A DNA stretch of 64,000 nucleotides from an uncultured Prevotellaceae bacterium (GTDB lineage: Bacteria; Bacteroidota; Bacteroidia; Bacteroidales; Muribaculaceae). Position numbers and translations under genes: made by a program. Positions 44,624 through 52,746 of the stretch are shown here, piece after piece. The notes below the pieces were generated by a model. It saw nothing but the letters and a program-made list of their open reading frames with translations, was not told the origin of the DNA and did not search any database. The DNA is taken from the NCBI GenBank assembly GCA_900318205.1, contig ONJS01000006.1, positions 62,001-126,000 of the forward strand. The letters run 5' to 3'. The first letter of the stretch is position 1; each line of letters opens with the position of its first letter.

Positions 44624-44980
44624 ATGCGAGAACTGGATAAAAAATTCTACAAAATCGGTGATGTTTCCGAGATACTGGGTATCCCCGAGTCCACCCTGCG
44701 CTACTGGGAGTCGCAGTTTACCATCATTCGCCCCAAGCGCAACAAGAAAAACATCCGCTACTACACGCCCAACGACATCGAGATCATCAGCAAGGTCTAT
44801 TATCTGGTCAAGGAGAAGGGCCTGAAGCTGGATGCCGCCCAGGCACAGATACGCCACAATCGCGACGGTGTGGACAAGCGCTTTGACGCCATCGAGCAAC
44901 TCAAGGACATCAAGAATCAACTGCTGGCCTTCCAGAATGCCCTCGACGAGTTGTTCCCCGATGCCCCCGCTGACAAGTAA
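44624..44980 (+). CDS. MerR-family transcriptional regulator
   Basis: A 118-aa protein with an N-terminal winged helix-turn-helix (FYKIGDVSEILGIPESTLRYWESQFTIIRP..NKKNIRYYTPNDIEII, about residues 7-55), then a helical segment. There is no long effector-binding domain or cysteine cluster, so metal sensing is not supported. This short form, beginning KKFYKIGDVSEILGI, is common next to alaS in Bacteroidales. The regulon is unknown. The Met at 44624 is the first after the promoter and precedes the DNA-binding domain by a normal distance. Confidence 0.88.
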   Translation: MRELDKKFYKIGDVSEILGIPESTLRYWESQFTIIRPKRNKKNIRYYTPNDIEIISKVYYLVKEKGLKLDAAQAQIRHNRDGVDKRFDAIEQLKDIKNQLLAFQNALDELFPDAPADK

Positions 44981-45003
44981 TTTGATACAACCCACATAAC
45001 AAG

Positions 45004-45044
45004 AGAGAGCCGTCCCTGCCATTGAGACGGCTCTCTTTGTTTAA
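45004..45044 (+). terminator. Intrinsic terminator after the MerR-type gene
   Basis: The perfect 11-bp stem AGAGAGCCGTC/GACGGCTCTCT is followed by TTGTTT. Confidence 0.8.
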
Positions 45045-45081
45045 CGCATATTCGATGAAATAAAGTGTTTATATTCAGTTC
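45042..45081. repeat. Diverged solo end of the 187-bp inverted-repeat element
   Basis: TAACGnnnnTTCGATGAAAtAAAGT aligns with the left end at 3377 (TAACGTGAGTTCGATGAAAAAAGT). It is followed by a weaker match at TATTCAGTTC. Confidence 0.4.
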
Positions 45082-45190
45082 ATTCGCTATGTGGGACTAT
45101 GCCATCATTCGCCTCTGATTTTTAACCGGACGCTCACATTTGCTTACACGAGAAAAGAGCATGGGGTTTTCACGACGACCTCTTGACACG

Positions 45191-45226
45191 AAAAAACCGG
45201 CAACACGCGTCACCGCGCATTGCCGG
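45191..45226 (-). terminator. Intrinsic terminator for the FadL-like gene
   Basis: On the minus strand CCGGCAAtGCGCG pairs with CGCGtgTTGCCGG, followed by TTTTTT. It lies about 57 bases after the stop at 45283. Confidence 0.8.
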
Positions 45227-45282
45227 ACAGACAGTTAATGAATTTTATAAACGTAATATTCCGGGTTAAAAATCTCTATTGA

Positions 45283-46911
45283 TCAGAACCTCATGCCCAG
45301 GGTGAGCGAGATGCGGTTGTTGTGATCCGTCACATCGGCACTGACGTTGGGCTCGTAACCATAGTCGTCATTGATGGGCGAGAAGGCGTTGTAAACGCTC
45401 TTGCGCATCTTGTGTACATAGGCCAGATCGGCATAGAACTTCTGGTAACGGTAGCCAAAACCACCAGTGATGTTATGAACTGCATTGTCATACTGATAGG
45501 CAGGATTGGTGCCCACGGTGGCAATATTGTAGTCATAGTCATCAACGCCCTTCTCGACCTGGGTGGTCTTGTAACTGTAACCGGCGCGCACACTCCAGTT
45601 GGGGGTCAGGCGGTACTCGCCACCGACGCGGATGATGTGGGAGGGCTTGAAGTAGGCCTTCACATTATCGGTCACATCAGGATAGTCGTTGCTGCGGTCG
45701 TCACCGATGCGCATCGTCTCGTTGGCCACATACTCATAGTCCATGCTGAGGATAGCGTTGGTGCCGATAACACCTGCCACGCTGCCCATAAAGTGCCACG
45801 GAGTCTTGATGGTGTAAGTACCGGAGTAGTTATAACCATCGTTGCTGCTCTTGCTGGCACGATAAAGCAAGTTGTTATCCTCATAAGCAAGCAGGTTGGC
45901 GCTCACAAGGTAGGTATCGCGCATATCATAGTAGGTGGGCGTGTGGAACGCGGCACCGATACGCAATGCCTGGACGGGCTTCCAGATAAGACCGAACTTG
46001 AAGTTGACACCAGTACCAGAAGTGTGCAGGTAATTGGTCAGGTTCCAGTCAGCACGGGTATTCTCATTGATGATGGGGCTGGTGAACAGGTCAATATCGT
46101 CAGCCATGACATAGGCATTGTTCAAGTCCTCCTCGTAGGTCTGATAGCTCTTGTAATCCAGGTCAAGGATACCAAAGTCAAGACCGAAGTAGAGCTTGTT
46201 GGCGATGTTGCCACCGAAGCCGATGTTGTACTCGTCGGCATGGCCACGCTCTTCCACCTCATAGTAGGCGTTACCCGTGGTGCCCTGGCCAAAGAGACCC
46301 TGCATGTAGCCGTCATTGGAATTGATGATGCCCACATAGCCGCCATTCTGAGTCGTCATGTCAAACATCGTCACGGCTGCCCAGGGTGCATAACCGTCAA
46401 AGTAGGGGTTGTAATCATCGTCCCAGTAGAGATCGCCATCGGTAAAGCCCGGCACGTTGACAAACTCATCGGCAACAAAGTTACTCATTGAGGTCGGGAT
46501 ATTGGCCACACCACCGATGTAGTGACGGTTGAAGGACTGCAGACGGTTGTAAGTAAAACCGAAGTTCAGGTTAGGCACCGACTCGCTGTTGAGGCGGATA
46601 GCACCCACATAGCCCACGTTGTTCACGTTGAACTTGGTCTCGTTGATCTTGTCGACACCAGCCTTGGTACTGTTAAAGTCCAGGCTAAGGGTGACACCCA
46701 GGTCGGAACTGCGATAGACGCCGATACCGGCAGGGTTCTGGGTCAGTGTTGAGAGATCGCCTCCGAGGGCTCCGAAGGCCCCCGCCATCGACTGGAAGCG
46801 GGATGAGCCTCGGAGTTCGGTTTGTGACATCTGCAGGACATCAAAAGCGTCCTGTGCGTTTATCAGGAGAGGAAGTCCGCACAACAGCATGGCTAAAACT
46901 TTCTTCTTCAT
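45283..46911 (-). CDS. OmpP1/FadL-like outer membrane protein
   Basis: A 542-aa protein with signal peptide MKKKVLAMLLCGLPLLINAQ. The N-terminus after cleavage, DAFDVLQMSQTELRGSSRFQSMAGAFGALGGDLSTLTQNPAGIGVYRSSDLGVTLSL, is the typical OMPP1/FadL-like hatch (ARxxxMGGAF..L..D.s....NPAG pattern). Alternating aromatic strands follow and it ends with a strand ...HNNRISLTLGMRF, with a terminal Phe. It probably transports hydrophobic compounds across the outer membrane. It follows the exported Y/W-rich gene after a 66-base gap and is probably cotranscribed with it. Confidence 0.88.
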   Translation of the reverse strand: MKKKVLAMLLCGLPLLINAQDAFDVLQMSQTELRGSSRFQSMAGAFGALGGDLSTLTQNPAGIGVYRSSDLGVTLSLDFNSTKAGVDKINETKFNVNNVGYVGAIRLNSESVPNLNFGFTYNRLQSFNRHYIGGVANIPTSMSNFVADEFVNVPGFTDGDLYWDDDYNPYFDGYAPWAAVTMFDMTTQNGGYVGIINSNDGYMQGLFGQGTTGNAYYEVEERGHADEYNIGFGGNIANKLYFGLDFGILDLDYKSYQTYEEDLNNAYVMADDIDLFTSPIINENTRADWNLTNYLHTSGTGVNFKFGLIWKPVQALRIGAAFHTPTYYDMRDTYLVSANLLAYEDNNLLYRASKSSNDGYNYSGTYTIKTPWHFMGSVAGVIGTNAILSMDYEYVANETMRIGDDRSNDYPDVTDNVKAYFKPSHIIRVGGEYRLTPNWSVRAGYSYKTTQVEKGVDDYDYNIATVGTNPAYQYDNAVHNITGGFGYRYQKFYADLAYVHKMRKSVYNAFSPINDDYGYEPNVSADVTDHNNRISLTLGMRF

Positions 46912-46977
46912 AGCTTCAAATGTTTAGATTATAATACAATGTTCTATTACTAATGCGTGTGTGAAAGGGAGGATCGA

Positions 46978-48177
46978 TTAGCGACGATGTCCGCCACCAC
47001 CTGATGATCCGCTATGGCCACCGCCACCGCCAGAGCTGCGACCGCCGCCACTGCTGCCGCTGCTATATGAGCCACTGCTGCCGCCGTAGCTGCCGCCAGA
47101 ACGGCTACCACTACTGTAACTGCTGCCGGAACGGCCACCGCTGTAGCTGCCGCTGGAGCGTCCGCTGCTGCTGTAGCTGCCTGAACGACCGCTACTGCTG
47201 GAACGGCTGCCGCTGTAGCCGCTACTGTTGCGAGGTGATACGCCGCTGTTGGTGCGGGAACCCATGTTGCCGCTGCCACGGCCGGTAGCATAGCCACCAC
47301 GACCACGACCGGTAGTGTTGCCCACGCTGGGACGGTTGCCATCGGTGCCGCGTGCCGAGATGCCGTTGCGGCTGGTTCCCCTAGCATCTACACGAGGACG
47401 GGTGTTACGATTGGTTGCCAGGCCGCTACGTTGTCCGAGCGTGCGTCCCGAATAGCCGTCATAATGAGGCCTGCCGGGACGGACGTGGCCGCCAGTATTG
47501 CCATGCCATGCCCAGTCATTCCAGCCGTGGTGATAACCACTACCCCAATACCAGTGAGTATGTCCCCAGTACCAGGGAGAGTAAGTCCAGCCCCAGTAGT
47601 GATAAGGACGATACCAGCTGTAATAATACGGTGAATACCAGGGATACCAGGAATGCCAGGAGTACCAGGGATCATACCATCCCGTATACCAGGGATAATA
47701 GCTCGAGGCCCATCCGTAGTATGAGCCATAGCCCCAGTCGCTGCCCACGATCAGGTTGATGCTGGGAGACTCGTCATAGTAGAGCTCGATCAGGTCATCA
47801 TCACTGCTCAGGATCACAATGTCAGGATTATAGAAACGCTCAATCAAGTGGGTGTTGGCAAATGCCTCCTCATAGATTGTGTCTCCATAAATCGTGTCAC
47901 CGTTCAGATCAATAGCATACTCTGGATCATAGGCGCCGCGACGGTTATACTCGTCCACGTCGCGCTCATCGCGGTAATTACTCTGGGCGGTCACCTTGTA
48001 AGTGTCGGGAACCTCGCCATAGACAGCAATCGTCTTGACTGGCTTCTCGACCTTAGTCTTCTTGACCGTCGTAGACTTAGAAGCATCGTAATAGATGTCG
48101 TCGTAGTCTTGTGCTTGAAGGATGGAGCCGGCACTCAAGGCCAGCAGTCCCACCAGTGTTAAAATACGGTACTTCAT
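46978..48177 (-). CDS. Exported Trp/Tyr-rich then Ser/Gly-rich low-complexity protein
   Basis: A 399-aa protein with signal peptide MKYRILTLVGLLALSAGSILQAQ. Residues about 24-147 are an acidic domain with GDTIYGDTIYEE and IERFYNPDIVILSSDDDLIELYY. Residues about 148-226 contain roughly 18 Trp and even more Tyr in alternating WY/PWY/SWH patterns. From about 235 the chain is Gly/Ser/Arg-rich (SGSYSSGRS-type repeats) to the end, GGGHRR. I recognise no enzyme motif. It may be an envelope-associated or adhesive structural protein. It is first of a two-gene unit with the FadL-like protein. Confidence 0.75.
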   Translation of the reverse strand: MKYRILTLVGLLALSAGSILQAQDYDDIYYDASKSTTVKKTKVEKPVKTIAVYGEVPDTYKVTAQSNYRDERDVDEYNRRGAYDPEYAIDLNGDTIYGDTIYEEAFANTHLIERFYNPDIVILSSDDDLIELYYDESPSINLIVGSDWGYGSYYGWASSYYPWYTGWYDPWYSWHSWYPWYSPYYYSWYRPYHYWGWTYSPWYWGHTHWYWGSGYHHGWNDWAWHGNTGGHVRPGRPHYDGYSGRTLGQRSGLATNRNTRPRVDARGTSRNGISARGTDGNRPSVGNTTGRGRGGYATGRGSGNMGSRTNSGVSPRNSSGYSGSRSSSSGRSGSYSSSGRSSGSYSGGRSGSSYSSGSRSGGSYGGSSGSYSSGSSGGGRSSGGGGGHSGSSGGGGHRR

Positions 48178-48389
48178 AATTTATTACGTTTTAAAAATTC
48201 ATTAAATGTTTCTTCTGCCTTTTAGACAAAACAAATTTAGAAAAGTTTAAGATTGTGTTTAAAAAAGTGTTGCAAGTTATCACATTAAAATGAATTAAGG
48301 AGCAATTCAACGTGAAAAAATGCAAAAAATGACTGTTTTTAACTTTATCATGACGCGCACATGCTTTTGCAAGTATCGTGCCAAGTGAG

Positions 48390-48508
48390 TGAGGAGTTAG
48401 AAGTTAGGAGTTAGGAGTTAGAAGTTAGGAGTTAGAAGTTAGAAGTTAGAAGTTAGAAGTTAGAAGTTAGAAGTTAGGAGTTAGGAGTGAGAAGTGAGGA
48501 GTGAAAAG
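48390..48508. repeat. Seventeen-unit TTAGRAG heptamer array
   Basis: Seventeen 7-bp units, mostly TTAGAAG or TTAGGAG, with end units decayed to TGAGGAG, TGAGAAG and TGAAAAG. The array is oriented as at 30642. Confidence 0.85.
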
Positions 48509-48522
48509 TTTGCATCCGGCAT

Positions 48523-48578
48523 CTAACGTCTAAAGTCTAAAGTCTAATGTCTAAAGTCTAACGCCTAATGTCTAAAAA
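48523..48578. repeat. Eight-unit CTAANGT heptamer array, inverted type
   Basis: Eight 7-bp units (CTAAAGT, CTAATGT, CTAACGT and a final CTAAAAA). Read on the other strand they are ACNTTAG, the same family as the array at 38049. It starts 14 bases after the TTAGRAG array and ends 5 bases before the trmN6 promoter octamer. Confidence 0.85.
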
Positions 48579-48583
48579 ATGAC

Positions 48584-48591
48584 TACCTTTG
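48584..48591 (+). promoter_or_regulatory. -7 promoter element at the trmN6 start
   Basis: TACCTTTG ends 9 bases before the ATG at 48601, implying a leader of only a few bases. The octamer abuts the heptamer arrays. Confidence 0.6.
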
Positions 48592-48600
48592 CAGGTAATT

Positions 48601-49311
48601 ATGGGACGAGAGAAGGTTTTTAGGTTCAAGCAGTTTGCCGTGGTCAATGACCGCACGGCAATGAAAGTGGGCACCGACGGGGTCCTGCTGGGCGCATGGT
48701 GCCCAGTTGAAGGGGCTCGTCACGTGCTGGATGTGGGGACGGGGTGTGGCGTCATCGCCCTGATGATAGCCCAGCGCAACGCGAGTGCCGTCCTCGATGC
48801 CATCGATATCGATCATGATGCCATCGAGGAGGCTACGCTCAACTTCAAAGCCTCGCCATGGGGCGAACGGCTGACCGCCATAGAAGGGGACTTTAACGAA
48901 CTGCAAACCGCTGAACGCTATGACCTTATTGTCTCTAACCCACCCTACTTCACCAACGGTGTCCTGCCAACCGGTGACGCACGGACCCAAGCCCGCCACA
49001 CTGGCACACTCTCCTATCGCCAACTCATTGAGGGCGCTTCACGCCTGTTGAGCGATGACGGCACGCTAGCACTCATCACGCCCACCGATGCCGAGCAGGA
49101 CATCATCGAGGCTGCTACCTTCGCTTCCCTGCCCGTTCGCCGACTCACTCGCGTCATCCCCGTCGAGGATGCCGCCCCCAAGCGCACCATGTGGCTCCTC
49201 TCCCGCCGCGACATGGCTTATTGCGAGGACACACTGACCATCGCCCACCGCGACGGCACCTTCACCAGCGACTACATCGCCCTCACAGGCGCCTTCTACC
49301 TGAAAATGTAA
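48601..49311 (+). CDS. trmN6: tRNA1(Val) adenine-37-N6 methyltransferase
   Basis: A 236-aa SAM-dependent methyltransferase of the YfiC/TrmN6 group that methylates A37 in tRNA-Val. It has the N-terminal FRFKQFAVVNDRTAMKVGTDGVLLGAW signature, SAM motif I VLDVGTGCGVIALM, and the catalytic NPPY at SNPPYFTNG. Four codons of open frame lie before 48601, but they overlap the promoter box, so the ATG at 48601 is used. Confidence 0.92.
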   Translation: MGREKVFRFKQFAVVNDRTAMKVGTDGVLLGAWCPVEGARHVLDVGTGCGVIALMIAQRNASAVLDAIDIDHDAIEEATLNFKASPWGERLTAIEGDFNELQTAERYDLIVSNPPYFTNGVLPTGDARTQARHTGTLSYRQLIEGASRLLSDDGTLALITPTDAEQDIIEAATFASLPVRRLTRVIPVEDAAPKRTMWLLSRRDMAYCEDTLTIAHRDGTFTSDYIALTGAFYLKM

Positions 49312-49701
49312 AACACGAATGGCCATGAATCTTTCATGAATGCCATCCGGGGCCATGCGTTTTTTTTGAACATGAATATCCATGAAATGTTCATTAATAA
49401 TTTTTTTCTAGGAAAATTGTGTTTTGTGATTTTACGCGGAGAATTAATATAAGCATTTGAGTAATAGTTACTTATCGTCATATTTTAAACTCCAAAGAGA
49501 TACTGGATGAAGGGGTTAAATCTTAACAAATGTTAAATATAAGATTATGATTAAACTTTTTGATATTTAATTAGTCTTTATATTGACTTCAATGAAGACT
49601 TAACTGCTTCAAACGAGTAAAACTGACTTTTTCTTAATAATAAAACACTTCAACCTTGTGTCGAACTGCTGACGAAGCATCACTAGGCACAGAACATATA
49701 G

Positions 49702-49743
49702 GTCCCGATCGACTTTCAACAGTCCCGGGACTTTTGTTTTTTT
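49702..49743 (+). terminator. Terminator-like hairpin without an obvious gene
   Basis: GTCCCG pairs with CGGGAC across an 18-base loop, followed by TTTTGTTTTTTT. It may end a small RNA transcribed from upstream AT-rich DNA. Confidence 0.55.
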
Positions 49744-49972
49744 ATCCAGACAGCAAAAACGACTGGCAGACGAGACCCTTTTGCTCACTCTAAGCCACCA
49801 AGTCACTAAGTCTATTGTGCTGATTAACTTGCAATTAAATGATTTATGAATGATTCGTGAGCATTCGCGTATTTAATCGCATGGCGCCGGCTGGCGTTAT
49901 TGTTATCCTTTTGGAACTTTGTAGTTTCGGGTAGTGCTATGGGGAGGCGTTTTTTTGCTCATCGGGTGATTT

Positions 49973-49998
49973 ATCCCCATAAATGGGGATATTTTTTT
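49973..49998 (+). terminator. Terminator upstream of the feo promoter
   Basis: ATCCCC pairs with GGGGAT around ATAAAT, followed by ATTTTTTT. It lies 48 bases before the feoAB -7 box. Confidence 0.7.
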
Positions 49999-50045
49999 GA
50001 CCAAAAACACTAAAAAATGGGATTGCACGACATCATATACTGTAG

Positions 50046-50053
50046 TAATTTTG
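50046..50053 (+). promoter_or_regulatory. -7 promoter element for feoAB
   Basis: TAATTTTG matches TAnnTTTG, 27 bases before the ATG at 50081. I did not recognise a Fur box with confidence. Confidence 0.55.
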
Positions 50054-50080
50054 CAAAATGGAATATAATATCATTACGAC

Positions 50081-52459
50081 ATGAATAAAAACCAAGATAA
50101 TAAACCGAATAACGCCACACGACTGCTTGACAATGAGCCCGTTGGCAAGACCGTGCAGGTCGTGCGCGTAATGGGCGACGGTGCCTTCCGCCAGCGCTTG
50201 CTGGAGATGGGCTTCGTGCGCGGTGCCAAGGTCACCGTGCTCAAGAACGCACCGCTCAAGGACCCAGTGGAATACATGATCATGGGATCACACATCTCGC
50301 TGCGCCACAGCGAGGCCGCCCAAATTGAGGTCACCGACCAGAACGCTGAGTTCTGTGACATGGAGGACGCCTTCAACGGCATCGTCGAGACTGAGGTCGC
50401 CGGCGTTGACCCCATGGCCGACAACGTGTTACGCGTGGTGCTCGTCGGCAACCCCAACTGCGGCAAGACGTCACTGTTCAACAATGTAACGGGTGCCAAG
50501 GAGAAAGTGGGCAACTATGGCGGCGTGACCGTTGACAGCAAGGAAGGCTGGTTCAGCATCGACGGCCGCAAGGTGCAACTGGTCGATCTGCCCGGCACCT
50601 ACTCGCTGACCGAATACTCTCCCGAGGAAATGTATGTGCGCACCTACATCCGCGACAACCACCCTGACGCCATCCTCAACATCGTGGATGCCGGCAACCT
50701 GGAGCGCAACCTCTACCTGACGACCCAGATCATGGACATGAACATCCCGATGGTTGTCGCCTTGAACATGTGGGACGAACTGGAGAAAAGCGGCGACAAA
50801 CTGGACATCGAGATGATGAGCCGCCTGCTGGGTGCCCGCATGGTGCCCCTCACCGCCTACAATGGCCACGGCGTGAAAGACGTACTGAAAGCCGCGATGG
50901 AAGCCATCGAGGAGAGCGAACAGGAAACGCTGCACCACAACGTGAACTACGGCACACTCATTGAGGACAGCCTCAAGGAGTTGGGAGACATGTGCCCCGA
51001 ACTGGACCGCTATACCGTGCTCAAGGTCATCGAGAACGACCAGCACGCCATCCACTTGCTGGACGGCAAGGATAACGCCGACGAAGTGAAAAAGACAGCC
51101 GCCGAGTTGCGCCAGCGCATCGAGCGGGACTACAACGACGACATCGTGAGCATCATCACCGACCTGAAATACGGTTTTGTGCGCGGTGCTCTTGCCGAGG
51201 CGCTCACGCCCAACCCTGAGCGCTCAACCGGCGAGACCAAGCCCGGCTACTCGATGGACCGCCTGCTGACCAACCGCTGGCTGGCGCTGCCCATCCTGCT
51301 GGTGCTGATGTGGCTGATGTTTGAAGCTACCTTCACCCTGGGTGCCTATCCGCAGGAGTGGATTGAGAGCGGCATCGGCTGGATTGGAGAATGGATCGGC
51401 AAGGCAATGCCCGACGGCATCCTGCGAGACCTGATTGTGGACGGTATCATCGGCGGTGTGGGCGGAGTGCTCGTATTCCTGCCGCAAATCCTGATTCTGT
51501 TCTTCTTCATCTCCTTGCTCGAAGACAGTGGATACATGGCACGCGCGGCATTTATTGTCGATCGCGTCATGCACCGCGTGGGCCTGCACGGCAAGTCGTT
51601 CATCCCCTACCTCATCGGCTTCGGCTGCGGCGTGCCTGCCATTATGGCGACCCGCACCCTGGAGAACCGCCGCGACCGTCTGGTGACAATATTGACGGTG
51701 CCCTTCATGTCGTGCTCGGCACGTCTGCCGGCCTACCTGCTGCTGGTTGCCGCCTTCTTCACTGCCAACCAGGGCCTTATCTTGATGAGCATCTACCTCA
51801 TCGGTATCCTCGTGGCAGCCCTCACCGCCATCCTGATGAGCAAGACGTTCCTCAAGCATGACAAGACGCAGTTTGTGATGGAGTTGCCGCCCTATCGCAA
51901 ACCCACTGCCCGCAACGCCACCATCCACATGTGGAGCAAGGGTAAGCAGTACCTGCAGAAGATGGCGACCATCATCCTCGCCGCCTCGATCATCGTGTGG
52001 GCGCTGGGCTACTTCCCTCGCCACGAGGGACAGACGCCACAGGAACAAATTGAGAATTCCTACATGGGAAAGATGGGCAAAGCCATCGAGCCGATTGTGG
52101 AGCCGCTGGGCTTCAACTGGCAGATGGGCGTGAGCGTGCTGACCGGTGCCGCCGCCAAGGAGATTGTCGTCTCGACGATGGGCGTGCTCTACACTGGCGA
52201 GGCCGATGCCACCGAGGAGAGCGCCTCCCTCAAGGAAAAACTGCAGACAGCCACCAAACCCAACGGCGAGCATGTGTTCAATCCCATCATCGCCTACTCC
52301 TTCATGTTATTTATCCTGCTCTACTTCCCCTGCATAGCGGCACTGGCCGCCATCAAGCGCGAAGCGGGCTGGAAATGGGTCGCCTTTGAGGTGGTTTACA
52401 CCACTGGCGTCGCCTGGCTCGTGTCATTCATTTTCTACCAGATTGCAATAAGATTATAA
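50081..52459 (+). CDS. feoB: Ferrous iron transporter, FeoA-FeoB fusion
   Basis: A 792-aa Fe2+ uptake protein of the inner membrane. Residues about 15-90 are a FeoA-type SH3 domain (GKTVQVVRVMGDGAFRQRLLEMGFVRGAKVTVLKNAPLKDPVEY). Then a G protein domain has G1 GNPNCGKT (123-130), G3 DLPGTYSLTEYSPEE and G4 NMWD. A GDI region and the transmembrane domain (about 400-792) follow, with the Cys-containing gate segments LIGFGCGVPAIMATRTL and PFMSCSARLPAYLL. The fusion is usual in Bacteroidetes. A small Cys-rich partner gene follows after 6 bases. Confidence 0.95.
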   Translation: MNKNQDNKPNNATRLLDNEPVGKTVQVVRVMGDGAFRQRLLEMGFVRGAKVTVLKNAPLKDPVEYMIMGSHISLRHSEAAQIEVTDQNAEFCDMEDAFNGIVETEVAGVDPMADNVLRVVLVGNPNCGKTSLFNNVTGAKEKVGNYGGVTVDSKEGWFSIDGRKVQLVDLPGTYSLTEYSPEEMYVRTYIRDNHPDAILNIVDAGNLERNLYLTTQIMDMNIPMVVALNMWDELEKSGDKLDIEMMSRLLGARMVPLTAYNGHGVKDVLKAAMEAIEESEQETLHHNVNYGTLIEDSLKELGDMCPELDRYTVLKVIENDQHAIHLLDGKDNADEVKKTAAELRQRIERDYNDDIVSIITDLKYGFVRGALAEALTPNPERSTGETKPGYSMDRLLTNRWLALPILLVLMWLMFEATFTLGAYPQEWIESGIGWIGEWIGKAMPDGILRDLIVDGIIGGVGGVLVFLPQILILFFFISLLEDSGYMARAAFIVDRVMHRVGLHGKSFIPYLIGFGCGVPAIMATRTLENRRDRLVTILTVPFMSCSARLPAYLLLVAAFFTANQGLILMSIYLIGILVAALTAILMSKTFLKHDKTQFVMELPPYRKPTARNATIHMWSKGKQYLQKMATIILAASIIVWALGYFPRHEGQTPQEQIENSYMGKMGKAIEPIVEPLGFNWQMGVSVLTGAAAKEIVVSTMGVLYTGEADATEESASLKEKLQTATKPNGEHVFNPIIAYSFMLFILLYFPCIAALAAIKREAGWKWVAFEVVYTTGVAWLVSFIFYQIAIRL

Positions 52460-52465
52460 GACCAT

Positions 52466-52627
52466 ATGGATACATTAACTATTATACAGACCATCGTGGT
52501 GCTCGGCATCGTTGCCGTGGCACTGGTGTACGTCCTGCGGCGCGTTATCAAGACGGCACGCGGAAATGGCGACTGCGGCTGTGGCCGCGGCAAGGACTGC
52601 CACTGTAAAGACAAGAAGAAGTGGTAA
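52466..52627 (+). CDS. FeoB-associated Cys-rich membrane protein
   Basis: A 53-aa protein starting MDTLTIIQTIVVLG. It has one membrane helix (residues about 5-24), a basic stretch RRVIKTARG, and a cytoplasmic tail with four cysteines in C-G-C...C-H-C spacing (C37, C39, C45, C47), then KDKKKW. This is the layout of the small FeoB-associated Cys-rich proteins that follow feoB in many anaerobes. It starts 6 bases after feoB, so it is cotranscribed. The cysteines could bind iron or an Fe-S cluster; that is inference. Confidence 0.85.
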   Translation: MDTLTIIQTIVVLGIVAVALVYVLRRVIKTARGNGDCGCGRGKDCHCKDKKKW

Positions 52628-52665
52628 AAAACCATCTCGGCTCTGCCGCCTAATACCTTATCTCA

Positions 52666-52735
52666 TCGCGCTTCGCGCGAGAAATTAAACAGAATTAGAA
52701 ATATTTTGCTCAATTTCTCGGCCGTAAAACCGATT
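52666..52735. repeat. Second copy of the palindromic core of the 149-bp element
   Basis: Hairpin TCGCGC-TTC-GCGCGA (52666-52680) is followed by GAGAAATTAAACAGAAT pairing with ATTTTGCTCAATTTCTC (14 of 17), then CGGCCG...CCG. It is the core of the 41716 element in inverted orientation but lacks its terminal repeats. It lies between the convergent feo and radA genes. Confidence 0.7.
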
Positions 52736-52746
52736 AAGACGCAAGG

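Larger units (their letters stand above)
44981..45282. other. Gene-free gap between convergent genes
   Basis: 302 bases with no gene. It holds the MerR-gene terminator (45004-45044), a diverged end of the 187-bp element (45042-45081) and a minus-strand terminator (45191-45226). Confidence 0.6.
48178..48600. other. Gene-free divergent gap dominated by tandem repeats
   Basis: 423 bases. A weak minus-strand -7 box (TAAATTTG, 48232-48239) could serve the gene ending at 46978. AT-rich sequence follows, then heptamer arrays at 48390-48578 and the trmN6 promoter at 48584-48591. No reading frame. Confidence 0.6.
49312..50045. other. Long gene-free region upstream of feoAB with two terminators
   Basis: No convincing gene. 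From the left: a CATGAA-rich palindromic zone (49320-49400), AT-rich DNA, a terminator-like hairpin near 49702-49743, a degenerate CTAAGCCACCAAGTCACTAAG run near 49793, and a second terminator at 49973-49998. A near-match promoter (GAACTTTG, about 49915) could start a short transcript to that second terminator. I cannot name any RNA here. Confidence 0.5.

Noticed and set aside
45322-46491. A 389-codon plus-strand frame opposite the FadL-like gene
   Set aside because: Antisense shadow with Val/Ile/Gly-rich composition caused by codon bias of the real gene; no promoter or homology.
51224-52273. A 349-codon minus-strand frame opposite feoB
   Set aside because: His/Gln-rich composition typical of the complement of a GC-rich membrane protein gene; FeoB is unambiguous.
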